Assembly (NCBI RefSeq): GCF_003260015.1
Contig: NZ_QCXS01000003.1
Span: 300,315-364,314, forward strand
Length of the DNA stretch: 64,000 bases
Direction: 5' to 3'
From: Nakamurella deserti
Lineage (GTDB): Bacteria; Actinomycetota; Actinomycetes; Mycobacteriales; Nakamurellaceae
The notes under the pieces were generated by a model. It was not told the DNA's origin and did no database searches. It was given only the letters and a program-made list of their open reading frames with translations. This document shows, in pieces, positions 18,851-28,852 of the stretch. Both the position numbers and the translations under genes were made by a program. Position 1 is the first letter of the stretch. Each line of letters starts with the position of its first letter.

Positions 18851-19417
18851 ATGTCTGAACAGGCACTGGTCATCGGGCTCGGCAACCCCGGGCCCGGGTA
18901 CGCCGGTAACCGGCACAACGCCGGATTCATGGTCGCCGAGATCCTCGCCGCCCGCGGCGGCGCCCGCTTCGGCTCGCACAAGGCCGGGGCCGACGTCGCC
19001 ACCACCCGCGTCGGCGACACCCGCGTGACCATCGCCAAGCCCCGCTCGTACATGAACCTCTCGGGCGGGGCGACCGCCGGGCTGGTGCGCTTCTTCAAGT
19101 TCGACGTCTCCGACGTCATCGTCGTGCACGACGAGCTGGACCTGAACTTCGGCGTGATCCGGCTCAAGGCCGGCGGTGGCGAAGGCGGCCACAACGGGCT
19201 GAAGTCCATCTCGTCCAGCCTGGGCAGCAAGGACTACGCCCGGGTGCGCTTCGGCGTCGGGCGCCCCCCGGGTCGGCAGGACCCCGCGGACTTCGTCCTC
19301 AAGGACTTCTCCTCCCTCGAACGCAAGGAGCTCCCGCTGGAGCTCGAACGCGCCGCCGACGCCGTCGAGGACCTCATCCGGCTTGGCCTCGTCGACGCCC
19401 AGAACCGCTGGCACTGA
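18851..19417 (+). CDS. pth: Peptidyl-tRNA hydrolase
   Basis: 188 residues, normal length. It recycles tRNA from peptidyl-tRNA released prematurely from ribosomes. The sequence begins with the family signature [20 protein letters not shown], in which H22 is the expected catalytic histidine; [11 protein letters not shown] and VHDELDL follow, as does the [13 protein letters not shown] segment. It lies 63 bp after rplY and is closed by a hairpin directly at its stop codon. Confidence 0.97.
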   Translation: MSEQALVIGLGNPGPGYAGNRHNAGFMVAEILAARGGARFGSHKAGADVATTRVGDTRVTIAKPRSYMNLSGGATAGLVRFFKFDVSDVIVVHDELDLNFGVIRLKAGGGEGGHNGLKSISSSLGSKDYARVRFGVGRPPGRQDPADFVLKDFSSLERKELPLELERAADAVEDLIRLGLVDAQNRWH

Positions 19418-19465
19418 GCACTTTTCGTCCCGATTCGGGGAGAAAAGTGCCCGCTGGGCGGGCAC
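19418..19465 (+). terminator. Overlapping hairpins directly after pth
   Basis: Arms GCACTTTTC (19418-19426) and GAAAAGTGC (19442-19450) enclose an inner CCCG/CGGG stem. A second inverted repeat, GTGCCCG (19447-19453) with CGGGCAC (19459-19465), shares four bases with the first, so the two hairpins exclude each other. The position immediately after the stop suggests a terminator. Confidence 0.65.
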
Positions 19466-19518
19466 CTTCCTACCGGATTGCGGTGTCGAGCTGCGTTTCT
19501 CTTCGCACCGTGCTTGGT

Positions 19519-20645
19519 CAGCGGCGCGCCAGCTGCGGCGGGTACGACCCGCTCCGCGACAAGTTCAGCCACTTCGCGACCGCTCCGGGCAGCCGAAGCG
19601 GTGGCGCAGACGACACGACGGTCGCGAAGTTGTCTGTCGCACTACCCCACCAAGTTCACGAGCGATGCGCCTGCTGCAGCTGGTGCGCCGGGGACACCGT
19701 CGGTGCGGAGACGACCTGTCGGGCCGGCACCACCCACTCCGCGACGAGTCCAGCCACTGAGCGACCACTCCAGGCAACCGGAACCGTCGCGAACACGACA
19801 CAACGGTCGCGAAGAGGCCCGACGCACCTCCGCACCGGGTTGGTCAGTGACGCACCCGCTGCAGCTGGTGCGCCAGGGACACCGTCGGTGCGGAGACGAC
19901 CTGTTGGGCCGCACCACCCGCTCCGCGACGAGTTCAGCCATTTCGCGACCACTCCAGGCAGCCGGAACCGTCGCGAAGACGACACCTCGGTCGCGAAGGG
20001 GCCCGACGCACCTCCGCACCGGGTTGGTCAGTGACGCACCCGCTGCAGCTGGTGCGCCAGGGACACCGTCGGTGCGGAGACGACCTGTTGGGCCGGCACC
20101 ACCCACTCCGCGACGAGTTCAGCCACTCAGCGACCAATCCAGGCAGCCGGAACCGTCGCGCAGACAACACAACGGTCGCGAAGACGCACGCCACTCCGCG
20201 ACGAGTCCAGCCACTCAGCGACCAGTCCCGGCAGCCGAAGCGGTCGCGAAGACGACACAACGGTCGCGAAGACGCACGCCACACCTCCGCGCCGAGTTCA
20301 CGAGTGACACATCAGCTCCAACTGGTGCGCCACGGACACCGTCGGTGCGGAGACGACCTGATGGGCCGGCACCACCCACTCCGCGACAAGTTCAGCCACT
20401 GAGCGACCACTCCAGGCAACCGGAACCGTCGCGAACACGACACCACGGTCGCGAAGAGGCCTGGCGCACCTCTGCACCAGGTTGGTCAGTGACGCACCCG
20501 CTGCAGCTGGTGCGCCAGGGACACCGTCGGTGCGGAGACGACCTGTTGGGCCGGCACCACCCACTCCGCGACAAGTTCAGCCACTCAGCGACCACTCCAG
20601 GCACCCGGAACCGTCGCGAAGACGACACAACGGTCGCGAAGAAGC
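19519..20645. repeat. Non-coding tandem array, unit about 184 bp
   Basis: Near-complete units begin near 19655, 19840, 20024, 20297 and 20482, with two shortened copies (about 19519-19654 and 20191-20296). Each unit carries the blocks TTGGTCAGTGACGCACC, CTGCAGCTGGTGCGCCAGGG, ACACCGTCGGTGCGGAGACG, CACTCCGCGACGAGTTCAGC and then two TCGCGA palindromes 20 bp apart, often preceded by a third so that TTCGCGAC...GTCGCGAA can form a hairpin. The 184-bp spacing is not a multiple of three, so the reading frame shifts with every copy and the open frames through the array cannot encode a conserved repeat protein. It occupies nearly the whole space between pth and the acyl-AMP ligase. Confidence 0.85.
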
Positions 20646-20673
20646 CGGCACGCCGTCGGACGGGGACGCGTGC

Positions 20674-22317
20674 TCAGCCGGCCCGCTGCTCCAGCAGCTG
20701 CCGGGCCGCCGACCGCTTGAGCTTCCCGGACGGCGTCTTCGGGATGGACCCGACCGGCAGGACGAGCACCTGCGCGGGCCGCACGCCGATCGCCGCGGTG
20801 ACCGCCGAACGCACCTGCTGCACGATCCGCGCGACCTGCTCGGGGTCGTCGGCCTGCCGGGACTCGCACGCCACCACGAACGACTCCCGCCCGCCGGACG
20901 CCGTCCAGCGCACCGCGATGGCGTTCCCTGCGCGCACCCCCTCGACCGAGGTCGCCACCCGCTCGATGTCGGTCGGGTAGATGTTGCGGCCGCCCATGAT
21001 GATGACGTCCTTCACCCGGCCGCACACCACCACCTCGCCGTCGACGAGGTAGCCGACATCGCCGGTGTCCAGCCAGCCGTCGGGACCCTGGGTGGCGACG
21101 TCGCCGTCCACCGTCAGGTAGCGGTCGGTCACCGCGGGCCCACGGATGTACAGGGTGCCGACCCCGCCGTCGGCCAGGACGGTGCCGCTGTCGTCGCGGA
21201 CCTGGATCTGGATGTCGGCCAGCGGCTCACCCAACCGCGGGAACTCCCGCACCGCCGCGTCGGCGTCGGCCGGCGGCCGGGCCACCCGCTCCTCCTCCAG
21301 CGCCACCGCGTCGAGAACGTCGACGGCGAAGGGTCTTCCGGTGTGCTGGATGCTGACACCGAGCGTGGTCTCGGCCATCCCGTACGCCGGCACCATCGCG
21401 GTGGCGGGCAGCCCGAACCGCTCCCCCGCGGCCAGGAACGCCCGCACCGCCGTCACGTCGATCGGCTCGGCCCCGTTGAGCGCGAATCGCAGCGTCGACA
21501 GGTCCAGTCCCTCCGCACGCTGCAGCGCACGCGCCGCGAGCGCGTACGCGAAATTCGGTGCGGCGGTGTGGGTTCCGCCGTAACGGGTGACCAGCTCGAA
21601 CCACAGCAGCGGTGACCGCAGGAAGTCGGTCGGCGTCACCGTCACCACGTCGACGCCGAACACCATCGGCAGCGTCAGGAATCCGACCATCCCCATGTCG
21701 TGGAACAGCGGCAGCCAGCTGACCATCACCGAGGAGCCGGGCACGATCTCGGCCCGCTCCCGCATCGCGTTGAGGTTGTTCCAGGCGTTGCCGTGCGAGA
21801 TGCGCACCGCCTTGGGGGTGGCGGTCGAACCCGACGTCAGCTGCAGCAGCAGCGTCGAGTCCTCGCCCACGGCAACGGCTTCGGTGAGCTCATCGCCGTC
21901 GGCGGTCAGCTCCGCCGCGTGGTGCACACCGATACCCGCGGCCCGCAGCCGGGTGTCGAAGGACGCGTACTGCGCGCCGAGCAGCACGTGGTGCGCCCCG
22001 ATCACCCCGAGCACCTGGGCGGTCTCGGCGGCGAAATGCGCGGGATCGGTGCGGGCGGTCGGCTGGTGCAGCATCGTCACCGACGCTCCCGCCCACCAGG
22101 CGGCCTGGACCAGCGGGGCGACTTCGGCGGGGGCGGCGGCGAGCACCGCGACGGTGCCCCCGGGCCGCAGCCCGGCGTCGGTCAACCGGGCGGCGCCCCG
22201 GCGGGCGGCGGCGTGGACGTCCGACCAGGGGGTCCGGACGGGGGCGGTGGGTTCACCGGTGATCAGGCAGGCCGCCGAACGGGCAGCGGCACCGAGCGCG
22301 GTGACGAATGCGGTCAT
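20674..22317 (-). CDS. Fatty-acyl-AMP ligase / acyl-CoA synthetase-like enzyme
   Basis: 547 residues if it starts at ATG 22317 (an in-frame ATG at 22338 is possible). ANL-superfamily adenylating enzyme: the phosphate-binding loop LLQLTSGSTATPKAVRISH, the motif VPAYGMAETTLG, the core motif GWLDTGDVGYLVDGEVVVCG and the C-terminal segment SIPKTPSGKLKRSAAR with the catalytic lysine are present. The order pth - this gene matches Rv1014c-Rv1013 (pks16), whose product is of this type. Sequence style is closer to FAAL than to CoA ligases, but I cannot prove the acceptor. No polyketide synthase is nearby. It is divergent from the ribokinase gene, and its 3' end faces the repeat array. Confidence 0.87.
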   Translation of the reverse strand: MTAFVTALGAAARSAACLITGEPTAPVRTPWSDVHAAARRGAARLTDAGLRPGGTVAVLAAAPAEVAPLVQAAWWAGASVTMLHQPTARTDPAHFAAETAQVLGVIGAHHVLLGAQYASFDTRLRAAGIGVHHAAELTADGDELTEAVAVGEDSTLLLQLTSGSTATPKAVRISHGNAWNNLNAMRERAEIVPGSSVMVSWLPLFHDMGMVGFLTLPMVFGVDVVTVTPTDFLRSPLLWFELVTRYGGTHTAAPNFAYALAARALQRAEGLDLSTLRFALNGAEPIDVTAVRAFLAAGERFGLPATAMVPAYGMAETTLGVSIQHTGRPFAVDVLDAVALEEERVARPPADADAAVREFPRLGEPLADIQIQVRDDSGTVLADGGVGTLYIRGPAVTDRYLTVDGDVATQGPDGWLDTGDVGYLVDGEVVVCGRVKDVIIMGGRNIYPTDIERVATSVEGVRAGNAIAVRWTASGGRESFVVACESRQADDPEQVARIVQQVRSAVTAAIGVRPAQVLVLPVGSIPKTPSGKLKRSAARQLLEQRAG

Positions 22318-22336
22318 GATGGCAGAGTATGTGTCC

Positions 22337-23242
22337 ATGACAGACCCCGGCACCTCCGCGGCCTCCGGCGACGCGGCGATCGTCGTCCTCGGTTCGGTCA
22401 ACATGGACCTCGTGGTCACCACGCCGACGCTGCCCCGGCCCGGCCAGACGTTGCTGGGGCGGACGTTCCAGACGGTGTGCGGCGGGAAGGGCGCGAACCA
22501 GGCCATCGCCGCCGCCCGGTCGGGCGGCCGGGTCCGGTTCGTCGGGGCCGTCGGCGACGACGCCTTCGGCGGGCAGCTCGCCGCCAATCTGGGCGGGAAC
22601 GGCGTCGACACCGCCGCCCTGCGGACCGTCGACGGGCCCAGTGGGATCGCGGCGATCACGGTGGACGACGCAGCGGAGAACTCCATCGTCGTGGTGCCCG
22701 GCGCCAACGCCGCGATGGCCGAGCTCACCGTCGCCGAGCAGCAGTTGCTGACCGACGCGTCGATCGTCGTCTGCCAGCTGGAGATCCCGCTCAGCACGGT
22801 GGTGCACGCCGGGGCGGTCGCCGCGGCGGCCGGAAAACCGTTCCTGCTGAACCCTTCCCCGATGCAGCCGCTGAGCTGGGCGCTGTTGAGCAACACGACG
22901 GTGCTGGTGCTCAACGAGCACGAGGCGGCCGAGGTGGGTGCCGACGCCGTCGACGACGTCTTCCACGTCGTGACCACCCTCGGGCGTCACGGCGCGCGCT
23001 ACCGCGGGCCCGACGGCGAGGTGTTCACCGTCCCCGCGCCGGAGGTCGAGGCGGTGGACACCACGGGCGCCGGCGACGCGTTCACCGGAGCGCTCGCGGT
23101 GGCGTGGGTCGAAGGCCGACGGCCGTTGGAGGCACTGCAGTTCGCCTGCGCGGCCGGGGCGCTCGCCACCACGACGCCCGGGGCGAGCGTCTCGTCGCCG
23201 ACCCGCCAGGCGATCGAGGAGCTCGTCGCCCGCACTTACTGA
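22337..23242 (+). CDS. rbsK: Ribokinase (PfkB family)
   Basis: 301 residues from ATG 22337 (an in-frame ATG at 22319 is an alternative). It phosphorylates ribose at O5. The PfkB signatures are clear: VLGSVNMDLVVTTPTLPRPG and TVCGGKGANQAIAAARSGG at the N-terminus, and the catalytic VDTTGAGDAFTGALAVAW near the C-terminus. The start lies only 20 bp from that of the divergent acyl-AMP ligase, so the promoters must overlap or lie inside the opposite gene. No ribose transporter is next to it. Confidence 0.92.
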   Translation: MTDPGTSAASGDAAIVVLGSVNMDLVVTTPTLPRPGQTLLGRTFQTVCGGKGANQAIAAARSGGRVRFVGAVGDDAFGGQLAANLGGNGVDTAALRTVDGPSGIAAITVDDAAENSIVVVPGANAAMAELTVAEQQLLTDASIVVCQLEIPLSTVVHAGAVAAAAGKPFLLNPSPMQPLSWALLSNTTVLVLNEHEAAEVGADAVDDVFHVVTTLGRHGARYRGPDGEVFTVPAPEVEAVDTTGAGDAFTGALAVAWVEGRRPLEALQFACAAGALATTTPGASVSSPTRQAIEELVARTY

Positions 23243-23497
23243 GCGCGACCCATCCGGGCTACCGGCACGGGATCCCGTCGGCGGCGTCGCGCCGGAAGCG
23301 ACGCAGGGACCTGGCCGGCGGCACACGGCCGGGTCGGCAGCACGCCGGCGAGGAGCCGGACGACCGGAACCGGTCGTCGCCGCCCACACCCCCGACGCCG
23401 GCATCGTGGCGACTCCGGCCACGTGCGAGGACGTCACGGGGCGCGGCTGCGACCAGGGGGCGCGCCCGGAGACGGCCGGGGTCCGGAACCCGAGGAC

Positions 23498-25309
23498 TCA
23501 GGCTTCTTCGAGTTGCTCGGCGACGGCCATCCACTCGAGCTCGACCTCGTCCTTGTCGCTGCGGACGGTGGCGAGCTGGGCGTCGAGGTCGGCGGCCTTC
23601 GTGTAGTCGGTTCCGACTCCGGCGAGCGCGGTGTGCAGCTCGCGCTCCTTGCGGTCGAGCGATTCCAGCCGCTTCTCGAGCTTCTGCAGCTCCTTGCGGG
23701 CCAGCCGCCGGTCCACCGCCGGGCCGGCGGGAGCCGCCGGACCGGGCTTGCCGACCGCTCCGGCCGCCGGCTTCGGCGCGGCTGCCAACGCTGCCGCCCG
23801 GCGCTGCAGGTACTCCGGCACCCCGCCGATGACCTGGGTGATCCTGCCGTCGCCGAACAGCGCCACCACGTTGTCGCAGACCCGCTCGATCAGGTACCGG
23901 TCGTGGGACACCACGATGAGCGTGCCGGCCCAGGAGTCGAGGAGGTCCTCCAGCGACTGCAGGGTGTCGGTGTCCAGGTCGTTGGTCGGCTCGTCGAGGA
24001 TGAGCACGTTGGGCTCGCTCATCAGGATCCGCAGCAGCTGCAGCCGCCGCCGCTCGCCACCGGACAGTTCCTTGACGTACGTCCACTGCTGCTGCGTGCC
24101 GAACCCGAACCGCTCGCACAGCTGACCGGCGGTCATGTCCTTGCCGCCGAGGTTGATCACCCGGGCCACCTCGGTGACCGCCTCCAGCAGTCGCAGGTTG
24201 CCGGGCAGCTCGGTGACGTCCTGGGACAGGTAGCCCAGGCTCACCGTCTGCCCCCGCTTGACGGTGCCGCTGACGAGGGGGTACTCGCCCAGCAGCACCT
24301 TAAGCAGGGTCGTCTTGCCGGAACCGTTGACTCCCACGATGCCGAGCCGGTCGCCGGCCCCGATCCGCCAGGTCACGTGGTCCAGCAGGATCCGGTCCGT
24401 GCGGTCGGTCGCCACCACCTTGGCGGTGACGTCCTCGATGTCGAGCACGTCGCGACCGAGCCGCTTGCGGGCGAACGCGGACAGCTGCACGGTGTCCCGC
24501 GGTTCGGGGACGTCGGCGATCAGCGCCTCGGCCGCCTCGATCCGGTACCGCGGTTTCGAGGTCCGCGCCGGCGCACCGCGGCGCAGCCACGCGAGCTCCT
24601 TGCGCGCCAGGTTCTGCCGGCGCTCCTCGGCCGCCCCGGCCAGCCGGAGCCGCTCGGCGCGGGCGAACACCCAGTCGCTGTAGCCACCCTCGCGGATGAA
24701 CACCTCGCCGTCGACGACCTCCCAGGTCAGGGTGGCCACGGCGTCGAGGAACCAGCGATCGTGGGTGACGACGACGACGGCGCCGCGGTGGGCGACCAGG
24801 TGCGCGGCGAGCCAGGCCACGCCCTCGATGTCGAGGTGGTTGGTCGGCTCGTCCAGGATCAGCAGGTCGGCGTCGGTGACCAGGGCGGCGGCCAGCGCGA
24901 CCCGGCGTCGCTCCCCACCGGACAGGTTGTCCACCAACGTGTCCAGGCCGATGTTGCCCAGGCCCAGACCGTCCAGGATGGACCGCACGGACGAGTCGGA
25001 GGCCCAGTGGTGATCGGCGGAGTCGTCACCGCCGAAGTCGCCGAGCGCGATGTCGCGCACCGTGAGACCGGGCGCCAGCTCCGACTTCTGGCTGACCACG
25101 GCGACGCGGGTACCGCGGCCGGTGGCCACCCGGCCCGCCTCCGGCTCGCGGACGCCGGCGAGGACCGACAGCAGGGTCGACTTCCCCGATCCGTTCAGCC
25201 CGAGAACGCCGATGCGGTCGCCGCTCTGGACGCCGAGCGAGATCTTCTCCAGCAGGTTGCGGTGGCCGACGACGACCGTCACACCCTCCAGGTTCACCAA
25301 GTTGGCCAT
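23498..25309 (-). CDS. ABC-F family ATPase (Uup/EttA-like translation or ribosome factor)
   Basis: 603 residues with two ABC domains and no membrane spans. Walker A motifs are GLNGSGKSTLL and GVNGSGKTTLL; the signatures are LSGGERRRVALA and LSGGERRRLQLL; Walker B motifs end LDEPTNHLD and LDEPTNDLD. An inter-domain linker of ABC-F type lies between them. The C-terminal ~70 residues form a charged coiled coil (RRLARKELQKLEKRLESL), as in Uup, preceded by an Ala/Pro linker. ABC-F proteins act on the ribosome. The gene is last in the rsmA-ispE series, 63 bp behind ispE. Confidence 0.92.
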   Translation of the reverse strand: MANLVNLEGVTVVVGHRNLLEKISLGVQSGDRIGVLGLNGSGKSTLLSVLAGVREPEAGRVATGRGTRVAVVSQKSELAPGLTVRDIALGDFGGDDSADHHWASDSSVRSILDGLGLGNIGLDTLVDNLSGGERRRVALAAALVTDADLLILDEPTNHLDIEGVAWLAAHLVAHRGAVVVVTHDRWFLDAVATLTWEVVDGEVFIREGGYSDWVFARAERLRLAGAAEERRQNLARKELAWLRRGAPARTSKPRYRIEAAEALIADVPEPRDTVQLSAFARKRLGRDVLDIEDVTAKVVATDRTDRILLDHVTWRIGAGDRLGIVGVNGSGKTTLLKVLLGEYPLVSGTVKRGQTVSLGYLSQDVTELPGNLRLLEAVTEVARVINLGGKDMTAGQLCERFGFGTQQQWTYVKELSGGERRRLQLLRILMSEPNVLILDEPTNDLDTDTLQSLEDLLDSWAGTLIVVSHDRYLIERVCDNVVALFGDGRITQVIGGVPEYLQRRAAALAAAPKPAAGAVGKPGPAAPAGPAVDRRLARKELQKLEKRLESLDRKERELHTALAGVGTDYTKAADLDAQLATVRSDKDEVELEWMAVAEQLEEA

Positions 25310-25372
25310 CTGTACGTCAGTCCTTCTCCGTCGTGCCGTGCTCGAAAAGTGTCGGGGTGGGGCGGTACGGCG

Positions 25373-26287
25373 TCAGGCGCCGAGCACCCGCGCGCCGGGG
25401 ACCGGCCCGTTGACCACCCGCACGGTGCGGCAGACCCCGAGCCCGGCGACCCGGGCGGCGACGTCCGCGGCGTGGTCGGCGTCGGCGCACAACATGGCCA
25501 CCGTGGGCCCGGAACCGCTGACCAGGCAGTGCAGTGCGCCTTCGGCGGTCCCGGCGTACAGCACCCGGCGCAACGAGGGCTGCAGCGAGATGGCGGCCGC
25601 CTGCATGTCGTTGCCGAGCGCCTCCCCGAGTGCTGCGGCGTCAGGCCGCGCCAGCGCGGCCAGCACGTCCTCGACGGGTCCGACACGCGGGCCGGGTGAC
25701 TGCTCACGGAGCCGGTCCAGTTCGCCGAACACCGCGGGGGTGGACAGCCCGTCGCCGGCGATGGCCAGCACCCAGTGCCATTGATGCCGGGTCAGTACCG
25801 GCGCGATCTGCTCGCCGCGGCCGGTGCCGATCGCGGTGCCGCCGGTGAGCGCGAACGGGACGTCGCTGCCGAGCTCCGCGGCCAGCGCGACGAGCGTCGA
25901 CCGGGGCAGGTCCAGGTGCCACAGGTGCGCGCAGCCCAGCAGGGCGGCAGCGGCGTCGGCGCTGCCGCCGGCCATGCCCCCGGCCACCGGGATCTGCTTG
26001 CTGATCTCGACCCGCACCCCGGGGTGCCGCCCGGCGTGCTCGGCGAGCAGCAGCACCGCCCGGCCGGCCAGGTTGGCCGCGCCCTCGGGCACGCCGGGAG
26101 CTCCGCGGGTGACCACGGACAGCTCGTCGGCCGGCGTCAGCGACAGCTCGTCGTACAGACTGACGGCCTGGAAGATCGTGACCAGCTCGTGGTAGCCGTC
26201 GTCGCGCAGATCCCCGACCCCCAGGTGCAGGTTGATCTTCGCCGGTACCCGGACCCGGACGGTGGCGCTGGGCAGGGCGCCGATCAC
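25373..26287 (-). CDS. ispE: 4-diphosphocytidyl-2-C-methyl-D-erythritol kinase
   Basis: 304 residues. A GHMP kinase of the MEP pathway that phosphorylates CDP-ME toward isopentenyl diphosphate. The N-terminal [20 protein letters not shown] and the glycine-rich ATP loop [19 protein letters not shown] are diagnostic; [13 protein letters not shown] near the C-terminus completes the fold. It overlaps rsmA by 4 bp, the conserved actinobacterial arrangement. Confidence 0.96.
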   Translation of the reverse strand: MIGALPSATVRVRVPAKINLHLGVGDLRDDGYHELVTIFQAVSLYDELSLTPADELSVVTRGAPGVPEGAANLAGRAVLLLAEHAGRHPGVRVEISKQIPVAGGMAGGSADAAAALLGCAHLWHLDLPRSTLVALAAELGSDVPFALTGGTAIGTGRGEQIAPVLTRHQWHWVLAIAGDGLSTPAVFGELDRLREQSPGPRVGPVEDVLAALARPDAAALGEALGNDMQAAAISLQPSLRRVLYAGTAEGALHCLVSGSGPTVAMLCADADHAADVAARVAGLGVCRTVRVVNGPVPGARVLGA

Positions 26288-27147
26288 CGCACGGCTCCGG
26301 CGATCGCGAGATAGCCGGCCACGTCCAACGTCTCACCGCGACGGGTGGGGTCGACCCCGGCCCGGGCGAGCAGCTCCTCGGCGGCGGCGCCGGATCCGGC
26401 CCAGGAGGCCAGTGCGGAGCGCAACATCTTGCGGCGTTGCGCGAAGGCGTGGTCGACGATGCTGAAGACGGCGTCCCGGTCGCCGACGGTGGCGGTCGGG
26501 TGCCGGTCGATGGCGACGAGGGCGGAGTCGACGTTGGGTTCGGGCCAGAACACGTTGCGGCCGATGGACCCGGCCCGCTTCACCGTGCCGTACCAGGCCG
26601 CCTTGACCGAGGGCACCCCGTAGGTCCGTGACCCCGGACCGGCGGCCAGCCGGTCGGCGACCTCGGCCTGCACCATCACCAGCACCCGGCGCAGGCTGGG
26701 CAGCTCGGCGAGCAGGTGCAGCAGCACCGGGACCGACACGTTGTAGGGCAGGTTCGCCACCAGCGCGGTCGGCTCGCCCACCTCGGCCCGGCCGACCGTG
26801 AGCGCGTCGGCGCAGACCACGGTGAGCCGGTCGGCCCGGTCGGGTGCCTGCTCGGCGACGGTCCGCGGCAACAGGCCGGCGAGCCGCGGATCGATCTCGA
26901 CGACGGTGACGCGCTCGACCTGCTCGAGCAGACCGAGGGTCAGCGACCCGAGTCCGGGGCCGACCTCGAGCACGTGGTCGTCGGGACGCAGGGCGGCGGC
27001 GGCCACGATGCGGCGCACCGTGTTCGCGTCGTGCACGAAGTTCTGCCCGAGCGTCTTGGTCGGCCGCAGGTCCAGCTCGGCGGCCAACTGACGGATCCGG
27101 GCGGCACCGAGCAGGGAGATCTGCTCGGTGCCGCCCGGGGAAGTCAT
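26284..27147 (-). CDS. rsmA: 16S rRNA dimethyladenosine methyltransferase A (KsgA)
   Basis: 287 residues from ATG 27147, which has AGGA eight bases upstream; ATGs at 27156 and further up are possible but less well spaced. It dimethylates the two adjacent adenines in the 3'-terminal hairpin of 16S rRNA. Motifs present: [19 protein letters not shown], the SAM loop [19 protein letters not shown] and the catalytic [15 protein letters not shown]. It follows rpfB after 29 bp, as in Rv1009-Rv1010. Confidence 0.95.
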   Translation of the reverse strand: MTSPGGTEQISLLGAARIRQLAAELDLRPTKTLGQNFVHDANTVRRIVAAAALRPDDHVLEVGPGLGSLTLGLLEQVERVTVVEIDPRLAGLLPRTVAEQAPDRADRLTVVCADALTVGRAEVGEPTALVANLPYNVSVPVLLHLLAELPSLRRVLVMVQAEVADRLAAGPGSRTYGVPSVKAAWYGTVKRAGSIGRNVFWPEPNVDSALVAIDRHPTATVGDRDAVFSIVDHAFAQRRKMLRSALASWAGSGAAAEELLARAGVDPTRRGETLDVAGYLAIAGAVR

Positions 27148-27176
27148 GTCTTTCATCCTGGCACGGATACGACCGC

Positions 27177-28439
27177 CTACTTGGCGGCTTCCCGGCATGC
27201 CCACGGCTCCAGGCCGCGGGACTGGAACAGCAGCTTGGCCCGCATGATCTGCTCCTCGGGCGTGGCGTCGACCGGGTTACCGCTGCCACCGACGGACTGC
27301 CAGGTCGGCAGGTCGAACTGGAAGAGCCCGTAGGTGGGCAGGCCGCGCGACGGGTAGGCGTTGACGGCCTTCGGGTTGTGCGTGGACTCGCAGAAGGCGA
27401 GGCCGTCCCAGTTGACGCCGAACTCGGTGTCGTTGAAGAACACCTGGTTGCCGACCCAGGTCAGGCTCGTCCTGGTGCCGACGGCGATCTGACCGGCGAC
27501 CGGCTCGACCGTGGTGGTCCGGCCGACCTCGGTCCTGGCAGTCTGCCGGCCGTTGACGGTGGTGACCTGGTAGCTGACGGCGGCGGTGCCGGGAGCACCC
27601 TGCACGGTGACGGCGGTGGTGCCGCGGTCCAGGTTCGGGTCCTCGACGGTGACGTCGGCCGGCTGCGGGATCTGCTCGTCCTCGACGACGGTGCTGACGA
27701 CGGTGCGGGTGACCGCGACGGCCGTGCCGTCGGTGACCGGGGTGTCCAGGGCCGGGGTGACGGTGTCCTGGTCGTTGAGGGTGATGCCCTGCGCGGTCAG
27801 CAGGTCGGCGACGGTGGTCGCCGGGGTGGCGACCGTGACGGCCTCGCCGGTGCCGTCGGTCACGGTGGCGGTGTGCAGGGTGGCGGCATCCAGCGCGAAC
27901 CCCTCCAGCGGGATGTCGCGGCCACGGTCGGCCGACAGTGCGTAGTCGGCGCTGTCCTGACCGAGCTGGGCCAGTGCCTCGTCGACGGTGCGCGCCGTCG
28001 TCCACACCTCGCGGCTCTGCCCGTCGACGGTCAGCGTGAGCAGCCGCCCGCGGTTGAGCGAGATCTGGCTGCCGTCGGTGATCGCGGCGTCGGCCGCGGG
28101 GGCCAGCACGTCGTGGTCGCCGGCGGTCACGCCGGCCGCCTCGAGGGCGCCCGCGACGGATCCGGACAGGGTGCTGACCTGGGTGGTCTGCCCGTCGACG
28201 GTCACCGTCACGGATTTGGTCATCGACACCAGGGTGCCGCCGACCGCGGCACCGGCCAGCACCACGGTGGCGGCCGCCGCGACGAATGGCCGCTTCCAGC
28301 TGCGGCGGGGGGCCGGGGTACCGGCGGTGCTCGCGGCGCTCGCTGTGCCGACAGTGCCGGTGGCGGAGGCGTCGGCAGCGCTCCCGGTGGCGGGTGCCGT
28401 CGGATCGTCGTCGCGCGTCGTCGGCTCGTGCAGGCTCAC
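27177..28439 (-). CDS. rpfB: Resuscitation-promoting factor RpfB, copy 1 (next to rsmA)
   Basis: 420 residues, GTG start. A low-complexity cytoplasmic N-terminus is followed by a signal anchor at about 50-72 and then three DUF348 modules (openings [29 protein letters not shown]). A G5 domain follows (about 240-320), then the catalytic Rpf domain at 341-420 with expected catalytic E351 in GLAFCES. Two Cys in the domain (FCES and PWAC) form the usual disulfide. Rpf proteins are lytic transglycosylase-like muralytic enzymes needed to leave dormancy. It occupies the conserved rpfB slot before rsmA; copies 2 and 3 lie directly upstream. It has one DUF348 module fewer than they do. Confidence 0.93.
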   Translation of the reverse strand: MSLHEPTTRDDDPTAPATGSAADASATGTVGTASAASTAGTPAPRRSWKRPFVAAAATVVLAGAAVGGTLVSMTKSVTVTVDGQTTQVSTLSGSVAGALEAAGVTAGDHDVLAPAADAAITDGSQISLNRGRLLTLTVDGQSREVWTTARTVDEALAQLGQDSADYALSADRGRDIPLEGFALDAATLHTATVTDGTGEAVTVATPATTVADLLTAQGITLNDQDTVTPALDTPVTDGTAVAVTRTVVSTVVEDEQIPQPADVTVEDPNLDRGTTAVTVQGAPGTAAVSYQVTTVNGRQTARTEVGRTTTVEPVAGQIAVGTRTSLTWVGNQVFFNDTEFGVNWDGLAFCESTHNPKAVNAYPSRGLPTYGLFQFDLPTWQSVGGSGNPVDATPEEQIMRAKLLFQSRGLEPWACREAAK

Positions 28440-28852
28440 GGTGCTCCAGTTCTTGCTGGTTCCGGGCAGGGGGCACCGATGCCTCAGACGAGCGACATGA
28501 TCACCACGACGGGACGCGCCGGGCTCGACAGCCGGCGGCGCACACGGTCCACAGAGGTGGCGGATCGGACTCGGGAACAGGCACCGTCTGGGACTTCCCC
28601 ATCCCGGCGGTTATCACAGAACAATAACGGAGGGTGAACGGATCCGCCATCATGCGGCTGCATGTATGAGCGAACGCACAGGTCGGGTGACTCCGTGCGG
28701 GCCGTGGTCACCCTGCGTCGTTGCCGGCGAGAGGCCCGTCCGCCGAACGGGTCGACGCGTGACCGGGCCAAAACCGGGTGGCCGGCACCGGTTCCGGTGG
28801 GGCGGTCGGCGAGAGTCCGCCACCCCCACACCGGATGGGGCCGCCGGGAACG
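28440..28852. other. Leader region of rpf copy 1
   Basis: This 413-bp spacer holds the conserved rpf upstream element (listed separately) and about 150 bp of leader before the GTG of copy 1. No small gene or convincing riboswitch was found, and no strong terminator after copy 2 could be identified. Confidence 0.5.
28590..28629 (-). promoter_or_regulatory. Conserved rpf upstream element, copy 1
   Basis: Read on the minus strand it contains GTTATTGTTCTGTGATAAC followed by CGCCGGGATGGGGAAGTCCC. The GTTAT/ATAAC arms form a spaced inverted repeat, and GGGA...TCCC a small hairpin. Essentially the same element precedes rpf copies 2 and 3. It ends about 150 bp upstream of the start codon. Confidence 0.6.

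Noticed and set aside
19519-20645. CRISPR array
   Set aside because: The repeated unit is about 184 bp with no alternation of short repeats and unique spacers, and there are no cas genes in the window.
19478-20980. A 500-codon open frame on the + strand through the repeat array
   Set aside because: The 184-bp unit shifts frame at every copy, so the same DNA is read in all three frames and no peptide repeat is kept; the frame then runs antisense into the acyl-AMP ligase gene. It is a by-product of high GC.
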